From Sitta carolinensis (lineage: Eukaryota > Chordata > Aves > Passeriformes > Sittidae): a stretch of 64,000 bases of DNA. The position numbers and the translations under genes were made by a program. Numbering within the stretch: position 1 is the stretch's first letter; each line of letters starts with the position of its first letter. The notes beneath the pieces are model-generated. The model saw nothing but the letters and a program-made list of their open reading frames with translations. It searched no databases and was not told where the DNA came from. This document shows positions 13,831 to 26,329 of the stretch, piece by piece. Where the stretch lies: contig CM063283.1 of the NCBI GenBank assembly GCA_032173965.1, positions 86,758,243-86,822,242 of the forward strand. Reading direction: 5' to 3'.

Positions 13831-13858
13831 ATGTTTAAAATATTTATATTTTAAACAT
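13831..13858. repeat. Perfect AT-rich inverted repeat
   Basis: The arms ATGTTTAAAATA and TATTTTAAACAT are exact reverse complements of 12 nt separated by TTTA. The surrounding 80 bp are almost entirely A and T, so it could arise by chance in low-complexity DNA or form a cruciform. Confidence 0.85.
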
Positions 13859-16800
13859 AAAAATAATATTTTTATATTTAAAATTAGATATTTTTAGCAT
13901 ACATTGTTTTAATCTGCAGTTATACTCTGCCGGACATATGCAGGATAAAATAGAGAGCAATAGATGACTCAGCTCCTAAAATAGTTGTCAGAGCACGGGT
14001 TTGGAAGTTCAGACCATCAAAAAGTGAACTAGAAAAATGATACCTACCAAGAGAGTTGAACACTTCTACAGGTGCCAATAGACCTTGCAGGATGATTCTT
14101 TGGATTGAACTTTGATTTTAAAATATACACATCTCAGTTTCATAAGTTTAGATATTTTTACCCTATTAAAGTATGCAAAGAAATTACAGAATTACACGTT
14201 TTTATTAGCTTTAACAAAGAAGCAACAGTTGGTTTAATGTGGCCTGTTTAGTTCTACTGTTCCCTTTTCTAGTGCAACACTAATAATAAAAACTGAAATG
14301 TAAGTCTAGTGTTCTATCTGCTTGAAGTAGAAGAATGGGCAAGGCTTTTTCTGCATATAGCAGCTCCACAAGTAAGAGTTGTCTCTATTTTTTTTTGCTT
14401 TAAGATCTCATTGTGAAAAGTGAGGTGGAAATTATTGTTGCCTGGCATTGCACTTCTGACTCCACAGCTACATTTTATGAGGCTTGTGTGCAATTAGCCA
14501 GTTCGTTATTTTATCCTAATTTTATAATAAATCACTTCACTCTTTTTCTCTCATCCATCATCAACTTATCTGCCCGCAAGTCAAAATGGTACCAATTATT
14601 AATCAAGGCCAGAGGCACCCGTTCCTGCATAGGAGCACCATGTTTCAACTGTCAGGTGGCATCCATCCCAGCCTCTCTTTGTCAGCAATAAAGAAAATGA
14701 AATTGGACTAATATGAATCTCATTTCTGCCCTGATTAAAGGCCTGCATTTTCCCTAGGCATTGCCTGACCAGGTCCTGACTTGTGAGATATTCAATGTTC
14801 TTGTAATGTCATTCGGACACAGCGCGCCTGTCTCCTTAGGTCATTGTTCTTCGGATTCACTTGTTTTACATGGAATATAGGCTAGAAAATCTAGACTTCC
14901 TTTGGGGTGTTAATTAAGAGAAGCATCCAAAATTAATCAGCAAATTCACTAGGGCGAAGGGGAGCTGTCTGAAGGCCTCGATATAAAATGCACTTCTAGT
15001 ACAGGGAAATGAGCCTTCGGCTATTGACAAAGAAAAAACAAGTGCACAGACGGTAATCTGACATAAAAATTCATATACGTATACAATTTTACATTCATTT
15101 TCCTTGTCAGCTTGTCACCTTTAATTATAAAGGTTGATTTGCTATTTGGCAGATCTGGAAATTGTAAACGCTTGGCCATTTGAATATCATCATATGGTCA
15201 ATGTCTTCAGAAAAGAATGACACAGGAACGTACCAGGAAAGGAACACTGTAAAATCCAACTGAACTTCTCCGATGCTCACCTGGAAGGATTTTGCAGGTC
15301 TTCAGGATAACTCTGAACTTAGCTATAAAAGCACACAAGTTATGACCATCTATAGTCAAATCATTGTATTGACAAGCTGCTAGCCTCCACCCCTTTTTTA
15401 CTTAGAGTAGTTTCAAATCTTCATTTCTTTAGTTCTTTTATCACTCACTCCATTCTAATGTTATTAGTGTTTGGTGTGAAGGATTTGCATTGACCTTCAG
15501 GCTACTAATGACCTTTATGGGAAAACAGCAAATTCTTTTTGGCCCAGTGAAGAGAAGATGAAAGAAGCTAAAAGATAAATGCTAAGCCCATATCATGCAG
15601 ATACCTCACAGAGAAGCTTTTTAGAAAGTTAAAAATTTTAAGATGTGTTTTCTTGTTTTCAGTAATAAATAATTTAGAAGTGAGTTCTTGTAACTGAAAA
15701 TAGGACTTTTTATTCATACCTTGAAGGAAGCCCATGAGCTCAGGTTTCAGAGGGCACCTGTTGTAAGTACTTTTTGCAGTTCCATCTTTCTTATTTACCA
15801 ATTGTCTCTGGTTTTGTGCAGTTTTTCAGAAGCTGCTATCTTTTTAATATTACAGGACATCACAGCCACATTGCTCAGACTTTCAGGCATCACTATTACT
15901 CTTCATGGATCCCCACAGACCTATTAAAAATACAAAAATAGGCCTTAAAAATGCTACAGACCCATGCAGCAGCACACACCAAGGAACTTTAGCTTTCCAA
16001 ATCCCTTCTGAAGAGTCTGAGAGAGAAAATGTTACTTGGACCACCTATTGACACCTGATAAACTTAAAATGCAGACAGACAAGTTGAAGAATTCAGACAA
16101 AGTAGATTTCGTACTGATTTTTGAATACTTCCCTAATGTTATAGAAAGGTAAATGTAGTGTAGAGCTCCATATAATGAAACTTGGCACTGTGATGTTAAC
16201 TTCAAGTAACTGCTGCACAAGAAATTGAATATTCCGAACTGGAATGTTACTCTGCACTGCATCAGATACTAATTTAATATTCTCGTTTCCCCTTTTTTAA
16301 TTCAATATCTTTATCCCTAAGTGAATGTATTAAGTTAACCTTATGCCACTGACTTTTCAACTACTGTATGTTTGAGGCTTTTTTTACTATGGATGAAGGA
16401 AGATTATCAAGGGTACCAAACCCATCTAAGGAACTTTTTTTCTTACTTGTTTTTACATGATAACAGAAGGGAAGTACTCATTGGCCACCTATACTGTCAG
16501 GGCAGCTGTGAAAATACATAGGAGAACTGTCTTCATGCCGAGCAGTTCTATTTGTTATTTTGAAATATGATGAAGTTAGGTCAAAACTTGCAAGACTGAG
16601 TATTGTTATTTATACCTTTGTATCTACAGGAAAGCATTCAGAACACTGCAGTGTACTTTCCACTCATTTGGTTTAAGTTAATGTAAGCCTTCATGAAATC
16701 AATGATCCCATGACATGAGACCTGATACCAGCTTAGGAGCTTCATAATGTCTGCCATCTCAGACAAGGTGAGATGCAATCACAGTTCTGTGAACTACTAT

Positions 16801-19394
16801 TCCTTTTCTCTGGCTAATTTTATTTTCTAACTATAAACATTACCTTTTATCTTCTTTTCCTTCCTCTCTGGTTCTGAGAAGAAAACGTTATTTCATAGAT
16901 CCAATCAGATGATCAGAAAGTCAGTAGACTTTCCAGTACTAGGTGAACATGGTTGTGGACTTGGTGTGCTGTTTATACTTACTAGATATAAATGTAAAAC
17001 AAACAAACAAAAAAAATAGAAGTAGAAATAAACTTCTTACTGATGTTTCAACAAGAATTTAAAGAATTAATTACTAATCAGAAAATAAATATCTTTAAAA
17101 ATTTTAGGTTTTCTCTAAAGAAATCAAAATTCTAATGGGAATAATTTTTTTATATTATATCTACAAAGATTCTATGGTACAAAGATGGTCCTCTATTTTC
17201 CAAAACACCCTTATCCCATCAGTGAGCAAAAGTAATTGAGCCACCAAAGATCTGAATGCCAGTAAAACTTTCAGAGAGATACTTAATTAACAAATAATTA
17301 ATGCAGAGTAAATTAAATTTTTTAGTAACTCGAGCCATTTCCCTAGCTATTTTTCCCTTACCTTTTTTTCAGTACTTCACAGGGTAATTTTGTTACATTT
17401 TCACATTACTAAATTCCCAATGCTACTACAGAAGAGCTCTGTTCCGCAAGGACTGCAGTTACTCATAGCCTCCTTGCAGTTGAGCTTCTGAAAGCAAGTG
17501 CCAGGTTAGCAAGGGATACCTGCCATCTGCACACTGTGGTGGTGGGTGGGCTGTAATCACAGGGATAGACATTAGTCTTTCATTACCTGCCTTTATATTT
17601 AAAAAGTTTCATACCGTGAGGCTGACACATTTATCATTCAGACTTCCTGCTAAAAAAAGGGAAGCCAGACAATATTTGCATCTCTCAGGGTCTGTTTACT
17701 GCGTATAATTTACTCAGAAGCAGGACATTAGCTTTCTTCTTGCTTTAACAGCAGCTGATTTCTGAATTATTAAATTAATATTAATCAATAGGAATTGATT
17801 TTATGCACTACTTAAAGTGTGGTTAACATCAGAGTTAATCTGTACCCTTTGGAGTTGCAATGCCAAAACTTGAAGCAAATGAAGTTTCATCCTTGTGGTA
17901 CCAGGGTCCTCCTAAATGAGGGAAACTCCATATATCCTTCTGCACTGGGAAGACTTTGATACTGCAGGGAGCCTTGCCAGTTCATCCTGTAGACTCATGA
18001 GTGGAGGTCAAGAGAAAAAGGACATTTCCCACTTGAAAACTTAAGTTTCAGGACTATATCTTCACATATCTGTAGGGAAAACCTTATGAGTGACAATGGC
18101 AAAACCTCCCACATGTTTGGGATCCAGGTGTGCACTCAGCAGAGATTGTTTGGGGGCATATCATTTGCGAAGTATCAAGAGGAAGGATGTACCCTCCATA
18201 TGTCAGGTGCTCCTCTGGTGGAGAGCTGCTCCATAGCAAACAGCTCCAGGCACAATGTAGCATCTTAGCTAGTGGGCAAGAGAGCAGAGAATGTTTAGTG
18301 TTGTCTCCCTGCAGCCCAAAATGCGGGGAGCTCTGCATCCTAGCGCAGGTCAGTCGCCAATGCCAAACCAGGCACTGACATATTTGCAGTATTGTCTCCT
18401 AACTCTTGCTGTAAGACAGACAATAAAATATGGGCCTTTCTCAGCTGAAGGTATCTAGCAGAACAATTACCTCAGAGCTGTTTTGGCTGAAGACGTGTAT
18501 CCTCATTACCTTAGAGTACATTAAGCATGTAAGAAGTTTCGGTCTGGTGTAGGATCAGTTGTGAAGTGAGTTGGCCTTGGGTAGATGGCCACCAGCCACT
18601 CTATCTTTACTCTCCTTGGCAGAATGGAGCAGGGGGAAAATAAAATTAAAAAAACATGTGGGTCAGATAAAAGCACTTCAATAAAGAAAAAGCAAAGGCT
18701 GAGCACAGAACCAAAGGAAATGTTTCATTGTTTACTTCCCATCAGTAGGTGATTCCCATCCACTTCCCACAAAACAGGCCTCCAGTATGCATAGCATTTG
18801 CTCCTGGAAGACAAATGAAATAACAAATGCTCACTCCCAATTCCCCCTACTCTTCCTACCCTCTCTTAGCTTATACTACCGAGTAGACATCCTATGGAAT
18901 GAACTCTCCCTCTTGTAACTTTGGGTCTGCTGTCCAGGCTGTGTGCCTTCCCAAGACTTTGTCCACCCGGGTCTACTGGTGAGGGGGGAATGCTGGAGAG
19001 ACAGCCCTGATGTTGTGGAGCACTGCTCAAGAGTAGAAAAATCAATGCCTTCCTAGCTACCAATGCAAAGCCTGAGCACTATGAGAGCTGCAATGGGGAA
19101 AATTAACTCCATCTCAACCAGATCCAATACACCCTGTAAATTTTTTGGGGGGACTCTTGACTGAAATAGTAGGTTTAGCCCTAGATTAGGTTGATATCCT
19201 GTTGTGATTATCAATAAGATAATGGCTCCAGTCCAGCCTGTATGCTTTCAGTTAGCTTTCTGCTGCAAGCAAGAAAGAGCCATGGAAGGAGGGTGGGTAG
19301 GGGGTGTGTGAGAATGGATCCAGAGTGCACCTTGTCTTACAGAGCATAACTTTGGGACAGGACTGTGGAAACAGACATTGGTTCCACAATTAAA

Positions 19395-19423
19395 GTGTGT
19401 GTGTATATATATATATATATATA
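19395..19423. repeat. Compound (GT)n(AT)n microsatellite
   Basis: About five GT units pass directly into about nine to ten AT units. This is a typical vertebrate compound dinucleotide repeat and is probably length-variable. Confidence 0.92.
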
Positions 19424-19994
19424 AATCATCTTCATCCTTTTAAAGAAAATAAATTTGTAATCCCAGGTATTTTTCAGCATTCATTTTAAATGCAATTTAT
19501 TTCTGAAAACACTTGACTTTCTTAGAAGTTTGGTTTGAACCCTGATTTTCTTCCCTTTGTTCTGTTTTCAGCATATGAAAGTTGTCTGGCAGCAAATGAA
19601 TGAGTAACTGAGAAACTGTGGAATAGCACGTTACACTATGAGGAGCAGTTAGATAAAACACCTGCCAATCCCACTTCATATTTAAAAGATATGTAAAATT
19701 ATAAATTTTTTTTTAGGTAATACTTCTGTCACAGTGAGATTTGGCTTCTAAATTTTACTCTTAAATTATTAATAAATAAACTAAAGATGACTGCATGGAG
19801 GAACACAGCTCTGATTTACCCACGATTTATTGTGATTATTTTCATCACACAAACTAGTTACCCATACTGAGATACAGATGTGAGATATCTTGGGATTATG
19901 GAAACATCAAACTATGTCAGACCCTCCCAGCTATTGGAAAATTTTAAAGCCCTCACATGGACATTAGGAAGTATTATAGAGGAATCAACAAGTA

Positions 19995-20105
19995 AGTATT
20001 ATAGGAAACAACAAAAAACAAATTAAACAAAAATACCCCACAAAACAAACAAACCAAAACCCAAACCAAAACCAAAAATCAAAACAAAGAACCTAGCCAA
20101 AACAC
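19995..20105. repeat. A/C-rich low-complexity tract
   Basis: Irregular AAAC, AACC and CCAAA words on the plus strand with almost no G or T. This is the complement-type counterpart of the G/T tract at 1950-2075. Confidence 0.8.
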
Positions 20106-21425
20106 CAAAATCCTGTAGGTACTGAACTACAGTTTGAGCACAGTTACTACCAATCCTCATGTAGATTCTGTTACAAGGAACAATTGCATATCCTGGCTTA
20201 AATTGCTTGAAAGAAATCTCTAAAAAAGGAGCAGAGGACAGAATAATATCATTTGCCTAAGGATTTAGAGAAGGTGCAGTTCAAGAACTGACAGGAGGCT
20301 GTCGATACATCTTCACCAAAGAGGTAAAGACAGGCAAGATAACTGCCAGTGAAGTTCTTCAGGTCTACAAGAAGGATATCTAAGTTTGAGGAGTGCCAGT
20401 GCTGAGCTAATTATCACTGATGATTTATGAACTCCTTGACAGGGCTTATCAGCTTGTCACAGGGCTATGATAACTCACTGAGTCTGTCTCCAGAATGACA
20501 GTTTACAGAGGATTTGTGGTTTAGAGCTGCATGGACTGAGCAAAGGTCCTCACTGCCCCTCACTGGGAAATCTCTCTTGAGATGCCACTGTAAAGTGGCA
20601 GAATATTGTTGATCTATGCAGTTTAATTTTACATAGACAAGAATAATCCCTGGTAAATTTAGCATGCCTGCAGACTTCAATGTATAGTATGATATAATTT
20701 CTTTAGTATGTTTCTAAAGGAGATGAACTGAAAGTTCTGGGTTTACTGAAGTGTCTGCAGCATGCTGCAGGAGGGTTTTCAGTCTAGCTGCTTACTCTGG
20801 AGTACAGGGAACTGCAGGACTTTTAAGAAAGTTAATGGCTAGATAATACACTGTTGAAGAGATTGCACAGGGGTGAGAAAGCCACTTAAATTCCAATAAT
20901 TTTGTACCCTGTGTTCATCTAGCTAGAAGGCACTTTTAGACTGCATCACAGCCACAGTTTTGTTCATAGTCCTTTGGTTTCCTCATATTACTGTGCTGTT
21001 TTGTTGCACAGTGTAGTTTGGCTCTTGAAAACTAGATGCTCTCAAGGTGGATTTCAGAGAAAAGCAAGTGAGGCTCTCTACTTCAGAGGTGCATTGGTGT
21101 GTTAAATTCCCTAATGCAGCCATAAGCATTTGGATGTTGAGTAGGTGACTTTGAGCCAAGTGTGCAATGAAGACGTTCAGACCAGGAGATCATACTAAAC
21201 CTGGACTGAAGTGAAAACTTTCAACCATTGTAGGGCTTCAGCATTGACTACTTTGATCTACTGATTTCCTCTTATCATACTGAATTATTTGCTAATGTAG
21301 ATTCAGCCTTAATCCTCCTTTTCTAATCACATACTAAGTTCACTGCACACTGAAATGAAAATTAAAGTGCTTCCTTATATAATATTAATAAATCTGGTTA
21401 CACTGTAATCAGTAGGGTTTGAACC

Positions 21426-21947
21426 TGTGGGAATTCAGGACATCCCTCTGTCTGTCCTGGAAAATTTATAAGTTACAAGAATTTAAGTAGAATGATATTT
21501 AACATATCACAGGGTGAAAAAGTAGGATTTTGGGGTTTTAGAATGTGAGTTTAAGGGACAAAGATGGAGGAATCAGGGTGTGTCCCTGTCCTTCTTCATC
21601 TCTTGTCGTCCATCTTCTGCTGTGGCACTTTTTAATTGGTTTAGAGTAAAGGTACACTATTTAATATGGTTGATAGGTATTGGAGAGTTATTGTAAATAA
21701 AGCATACATAATTTTTAGTACAAAAGATAAGGCCATCCCAAAGACAGAGGGAGTTTGTCACACCCTGGCCTGCAAAGAAGACCTCAGCAGGCCAGAGCCA
21801 CAATGTACTAGATAACAAACAACCCTTGAAAAAATAAGAGAACAGATGATCTCGACCTCTTCTTCAGACACTGGGCTGGGAGAAACAGAAACTTTCACAG
21901 AGGCAGAGACAAATTCAAAGTCAGGTTCAGAAACAACACCAAAAACA
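21426..21947 (+). mobile_element. Avian endogenous-retrovirus solo LTR, degraded
   Basis: The block starts TGTGGGAATTCAGGA and closely resembles, from memory, an LTR that is common in songbird genomes. Recognisable internal words in order are CATCCCTCTGTCTGTCCTGG, AGATGGAGGAATC, TTCTGCTGTGGCACTTTT, TTGGTTTAGAGTA, GATAGGTATTGG and AAAGATAAGGCC. An AATAAA lies near 21697. No adjoining gag or pol sequence is seen, so it is a solo LTR. The right end is eroded: the last matching-looking sequence lies in about 21930-21947, and I found no clear target-site duplication. The family name is uncertain and needs a repeat-library search. Confidence 0.72.
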
Positions 21948-22139
21948 TTTTTAAAAGCCTGACATCCACTTTGTATTGTGGGGTGTTGAGATTTTCTCTT
22001 AGCAAGATGTTATTTAAAAAAACAAATCCCAAGTGTCTGGAATATCTAGAAGTCCATGCAATTTCAGAGGCACCTCCTGAAAAATAAAGATGGAGACCTA
22101 CTTTCCCTCACCAATAATAATATTGATTAATTGGTTTTG

Positions 22140-22158
22140 TTTTTTTTTTTTTTTTTTT
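22140..22158. repeat. Poly-T homopolymer (19 T)
   Basis: An uninterrupted run of 19 T with no recognisable retrocopy next to it. Confidence 0.95.
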
Positions 22159-25100
22159 GGTAGAAAAGGAATTGACCTCCTTTATTGAGTTCATTGCTAT
22201 CTGAAGACATTTTTCAAGTTTAAGCTCATGGAAAGTCTCTGTAATATGGGTGACAAATCCAACATTGCTTTTGAATATTTCCATACTTTAAAGCAACACC
22301 ACACACTGCCTTTTCCTGAACCAGACAGAATTTCATATTTCCTATTTGGTTTTTTTTTGAAAATAGGCTTATTGTTCAGTGAATTGAGCAATAAAGAGGT
22401 ATTTAGGAAAACAACAATCCCATCTGTACTCCTGGTGAACAGCTCACATTAAATAGTACTGTACCCGCCTTTCCAGCAACAACTAGGAAAGCAGTGAGAA
22501 AATGCCAGTTTATTGATACATTGTTTCACAAATGCTTCATACTTTTTGGGTTTGATGACATAGGAAGAGACCTTGTCTCACAGCACACAGAACTTTGATC
22601 CAAACTGTCCAAAACAAAAGATATTATGAACTGCATAAAAGAGAAGGTTTAGATCACGCCATCAATTTTTCAGATAGGGTGAGATTAAAGCACTTGCACA
22701 CTCTTCAGTTAATGGGATCTATCTAGTAAATCATTTGGTGATCCAAATAAACATGACAGTGGTAAAACAAAATCAGTATCTGAGAACTTAGTTGTAGCCA
22801 GGATTCCCCTACACGTGAATATCTCAGTTACTATCTCTCTAATGCCAAAAGTTACATTCATAAGCTACCAGGTAAAACTGGTAAAAGTAGAAAGTACTGT
22901 GTTTCTACCTCAGGAAAACATCTTATTTTTTTAGGTAAAATTTCCTTTCTTGCTCTTTGTCCACGTAGAAGTTTTGTGTGTCAGGATAAACAGAGCAATA
23001 TTACAGACTGTCCCTAAGCTTATGAGCTCTTTCCTTAGTGACAGATGGGAAAAGCAAAGATAAAATAGTTAATGTGCATTTCTGTGAAGCAACAAAACCA
23101 TAACAAATATTTAATTAGTTACTTTCTTAAATATTCTACTATATGAAGAAAATGTGTACATGTACACTTCAATATACATGTATATAAAAGAGTTGAACTC
23201 TGAAATTTTATTTTCCTTTAATGCACAGAAAAGCAGTCTTCATGTAACTCTGTCTAATTTCAAATTTTGTTTCTTTTCCAGTCTAAACAATATTTGGAAA
23301 ATGTTCACTTGTACAAATTAACACCATCAAGATATTTTTTAAGCCAAGGTCTAATTTTAATGATAATATTTCACCTATAAAAAGTGAGGATAACAAGTTT
23401 GTATTCATACAAAAGTGTTAATTAATGAAAGACAAACCTTTGCCAGTTATTGACACATTCCTCTGTAATCCTGTTATGTGGAACATTCTAATGAAGTCAT
23501 AGTTTATTACTAATGATCTAGCTTTGTTTAAAAAAAAAAAAAACTGTGAGGGGGAGGGGGGGTCGAAATAATTTATTTGCTTTGGTGCATTTTTTATCAC
23601 AGCAGGTAAGAATGCTGTATTTTGACTGCCACATTGTATGCAGGATGAGGGGGTATGACCTCAGAAGCAGCAATGGAGAACTTGCTCTTTCACACTTCAG
23701 CACACACTGCTGTGAACCAGCACTTTGGTCATATTATCCACCGCACCACAAAGCCGTCCGCTAATTATCTCTGAATGCGAATTTTATTGAACCTTAATTT
23801 TCAGTAATGGGGCCTGATAGTTTGAGAAGAAAGACAAAAGAAGGGTCCCTTTGTTTTTCTCTCACAATAACCTTCTAGTGCTGGAGCTATGGCAGAACTC
23901 ATTAAACTTGAACAATGAGTTGAAATATGATCGTGTTATTTTTGTCCCTGCCCCCAAACCAGGCCTGTCCTGGTTGCCAGCCTGTCCATCTGTCTAAGGA
24001 TATGGGAAGAGACATTGATTTTGTAGTGGACACTGTTAAAACACATTCCAAACTCCTACCAAATCACCAGGAACATGAATCTGAGCACAAATTTGGTTCT
24101 TTTGTACATGTTTGGCAAGATCTCAAGGCAAGTTTAGCAGCAATTTTGGATGCTGTAGAGAGATTTGACAACCCTGATTAAGCCAGGTTAGACGAAAGCT
24201 GATTTGTGTTTGAGGTACCCTGTGGAAATAGATTCACACTAGCTAGAAATAGTGTTATGCATCCAAACTGTGAGTTAAAAGAAACTAACACTAAAACAAA
24301 AATAGTGTGTGCATCTAATTTGCGAAAGGACTGTAGTGTTCTGTTCAGCTGAGAGATGGTAGAAGTTTTTGTACTGTCTTCAAAACTTGGCCATCACAAG
24401 GCATCTTCCACTAAGCAACGGAGCTCTTAAAATTTGTCGCCTTTGAATTTAGGGGTTTTTCTCCAGTTTTTTGGTCTCTACTGAGCACAGGGCTGGCAGT
24501 TGTGCTGTAGTTCATATAGTAACATACCTCAGGATATACATGAATGCAGTTATAATCAATGGATTATTCAAACAGTAAATAACCTGTTTTATTGAAATGG
24601 AGTTATTTGTTTTCATGTTAAAAAATGTACTTCTAGAATTATCTTATTAAGTCAGTATAATGGCCATTTGGATTGCTCATAAGCACTTGTCTCCCTCATG
24701 AACCCCTTATTGTCTATGAGAACCATCAATGTGTTTTTGGAAGATAGCTTTCTCTTAAGCTTTTAAGTATCTCCTCTGTCCAAAATACTGTTTCAGATGT
24801 ATTTCATGCAATTCTGAGGGTGATATATTTGTGGAAATTTACATAAAAAATGAGCCATCAATCCCTGTTCTATCCAAGAAAATCTTACTACTGTCCACTT
24901 TAAGATTCCCTTGTGTACCCAGAAAGCTGCACACCGCCTAGTTTTTAATTTTCTTTTAATTTTTGTATAACATACTACAGCCAAACATATTCCAAGTTAT
25001 ATGATTATTTTCTTTCTTCCTTTATATTCAGCCTAAATTTTCTTTCTTCTGGGTGCTGTTCAATTATTCCTAAGTTAAGATCATCAGCATAAACCCAGCT

Positions 25101-26305
25101 TGTATGTGCAAACTGATTAAAGAATAAATTTCTAAACAAAACAATATAAAGACAGCCCCCTCCCCCATCTCTGTGCCCTTGCAGAGAATTGACACACATT
25201 TAGAGGCACATAAACTCATGTCTACCTAGGATTGGGAGCCTCCTGAAAAATCTGCCCTTTTGCAGAGTAGAGAAACAGGAGATTGTTTCAGAGGAGTTAT
25301 AAATACATATATATTTATATTTTATATGTCTATGCACAGAGTTTTATAACCACATGCATGCATATACACATATATACTTATATGAAGACTCCAAAGAAAA
25401 AACTAATTTCATTTTGACTTAAACTATTCCATGAATTTTATTTTAACATTCCCATCAAAACAAATAATCTATTCAGTTAATAGTATTGCTCTTTTTATTA
25501 ATCTGAGTATTTAAAGACTGAAATGATTAGTAGCTCTACACTAACTCAATTTATAAAACTGAACATCTGGTTAACACAATGTGACTGTAAAGATTTTCAT
25601 TTTCAGTGTATGAAAAGATGCTCATTCTGCAGTCATTGTGTACTAGAATAGTCTGCATTTGATTGTAAAGTAAATCAAAATAAAATCAGAAAGGGAAAAA
25701 TATTTATTAACAGGCAGTAATTGAGTGCCCTTCAATGATATAATTTTCACATACTTTTTACATCATATAAAATGTCTGATTCTGCTGTCATTTTCACATT
25801 TGTCAGTCAGTAGTAATTACACTGAGATCAGTAGAGAGACCAGTATTGAAACCAGCATAAGAAGACAAACATTGGGAATATAAAACTTCTAAATATAGCA
25901 TTTGGTTAAACTTAGATGCTTTTGGGGAATTTTGAAGATTTTTACTGATCTTGCATTTTATATCACTAATCTAAAAATCTCTCCTTGGTCTTTTAAATGA
26001 ATGGAAATAATATTCAGGTAGTTGTACTTCTCCTATTAATTTTATCTTTCTTTTAATTTTGACACAGTAAGTGAGCCATATGGAAAAAAGTCAGTCTGAT
26101 ATTTGAGAAAGAGTGAACTAAAAAATAGCCTTGATCTGTGATAAATGTGCACTGAAGAAAATAATCCGTACAACACAAATCATATTTATCATGCCTCCTT
26201 TAAAAGGTTTTATTTCTGCTTCAGTATTCATCTAAATAAAGTAGTGAGAGTAGTTTGTGCACACCTGTACCTCTGCTCTTAGCGCTAGGCGAGTGACCCT
26301 GTTTG

Positions 26306-26329
26306 CCTGCTGGTGTGATACCCAGCAGG
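26306..26329. repeat. Short perfect hairpin
   Basis: CCTGCTGG and CCAGCAGG are exact reverse complements separated by TGTGATAC. The stem is only 8 bp and does not extend, so it is too short for a microRNA precursor. It sits in a locally GC-richer patch (about 26280-26400). Confidence 0.8.

Larger units (their letters stand above)
12216..21425. other. Non-coding DNA; possible conserved block near 14400-15250
   Basis: No gene is recognised. The stretch at about 14400-15250 is free of simple repeats and unusually rich in homeodomain-type TAAT/ATTA words, including TTAATTAA at 14910-14917 and TTAATTATAA at 15121-15130. That is typical of vertebrate conserved non-coding elements, but conservation itself cannot be seen here. 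An AT-rich palindrome lies at 13831-13858. The frames at 18084-18378 are open on both strands but resemble nothing known. Confidence 0.5.

Noticed and set aside
26306..26329. microRNA precursor
   Set aside because: The stem is only 8 bp and does not extend. A precursor needs roughly 25-30 bp of pairing.
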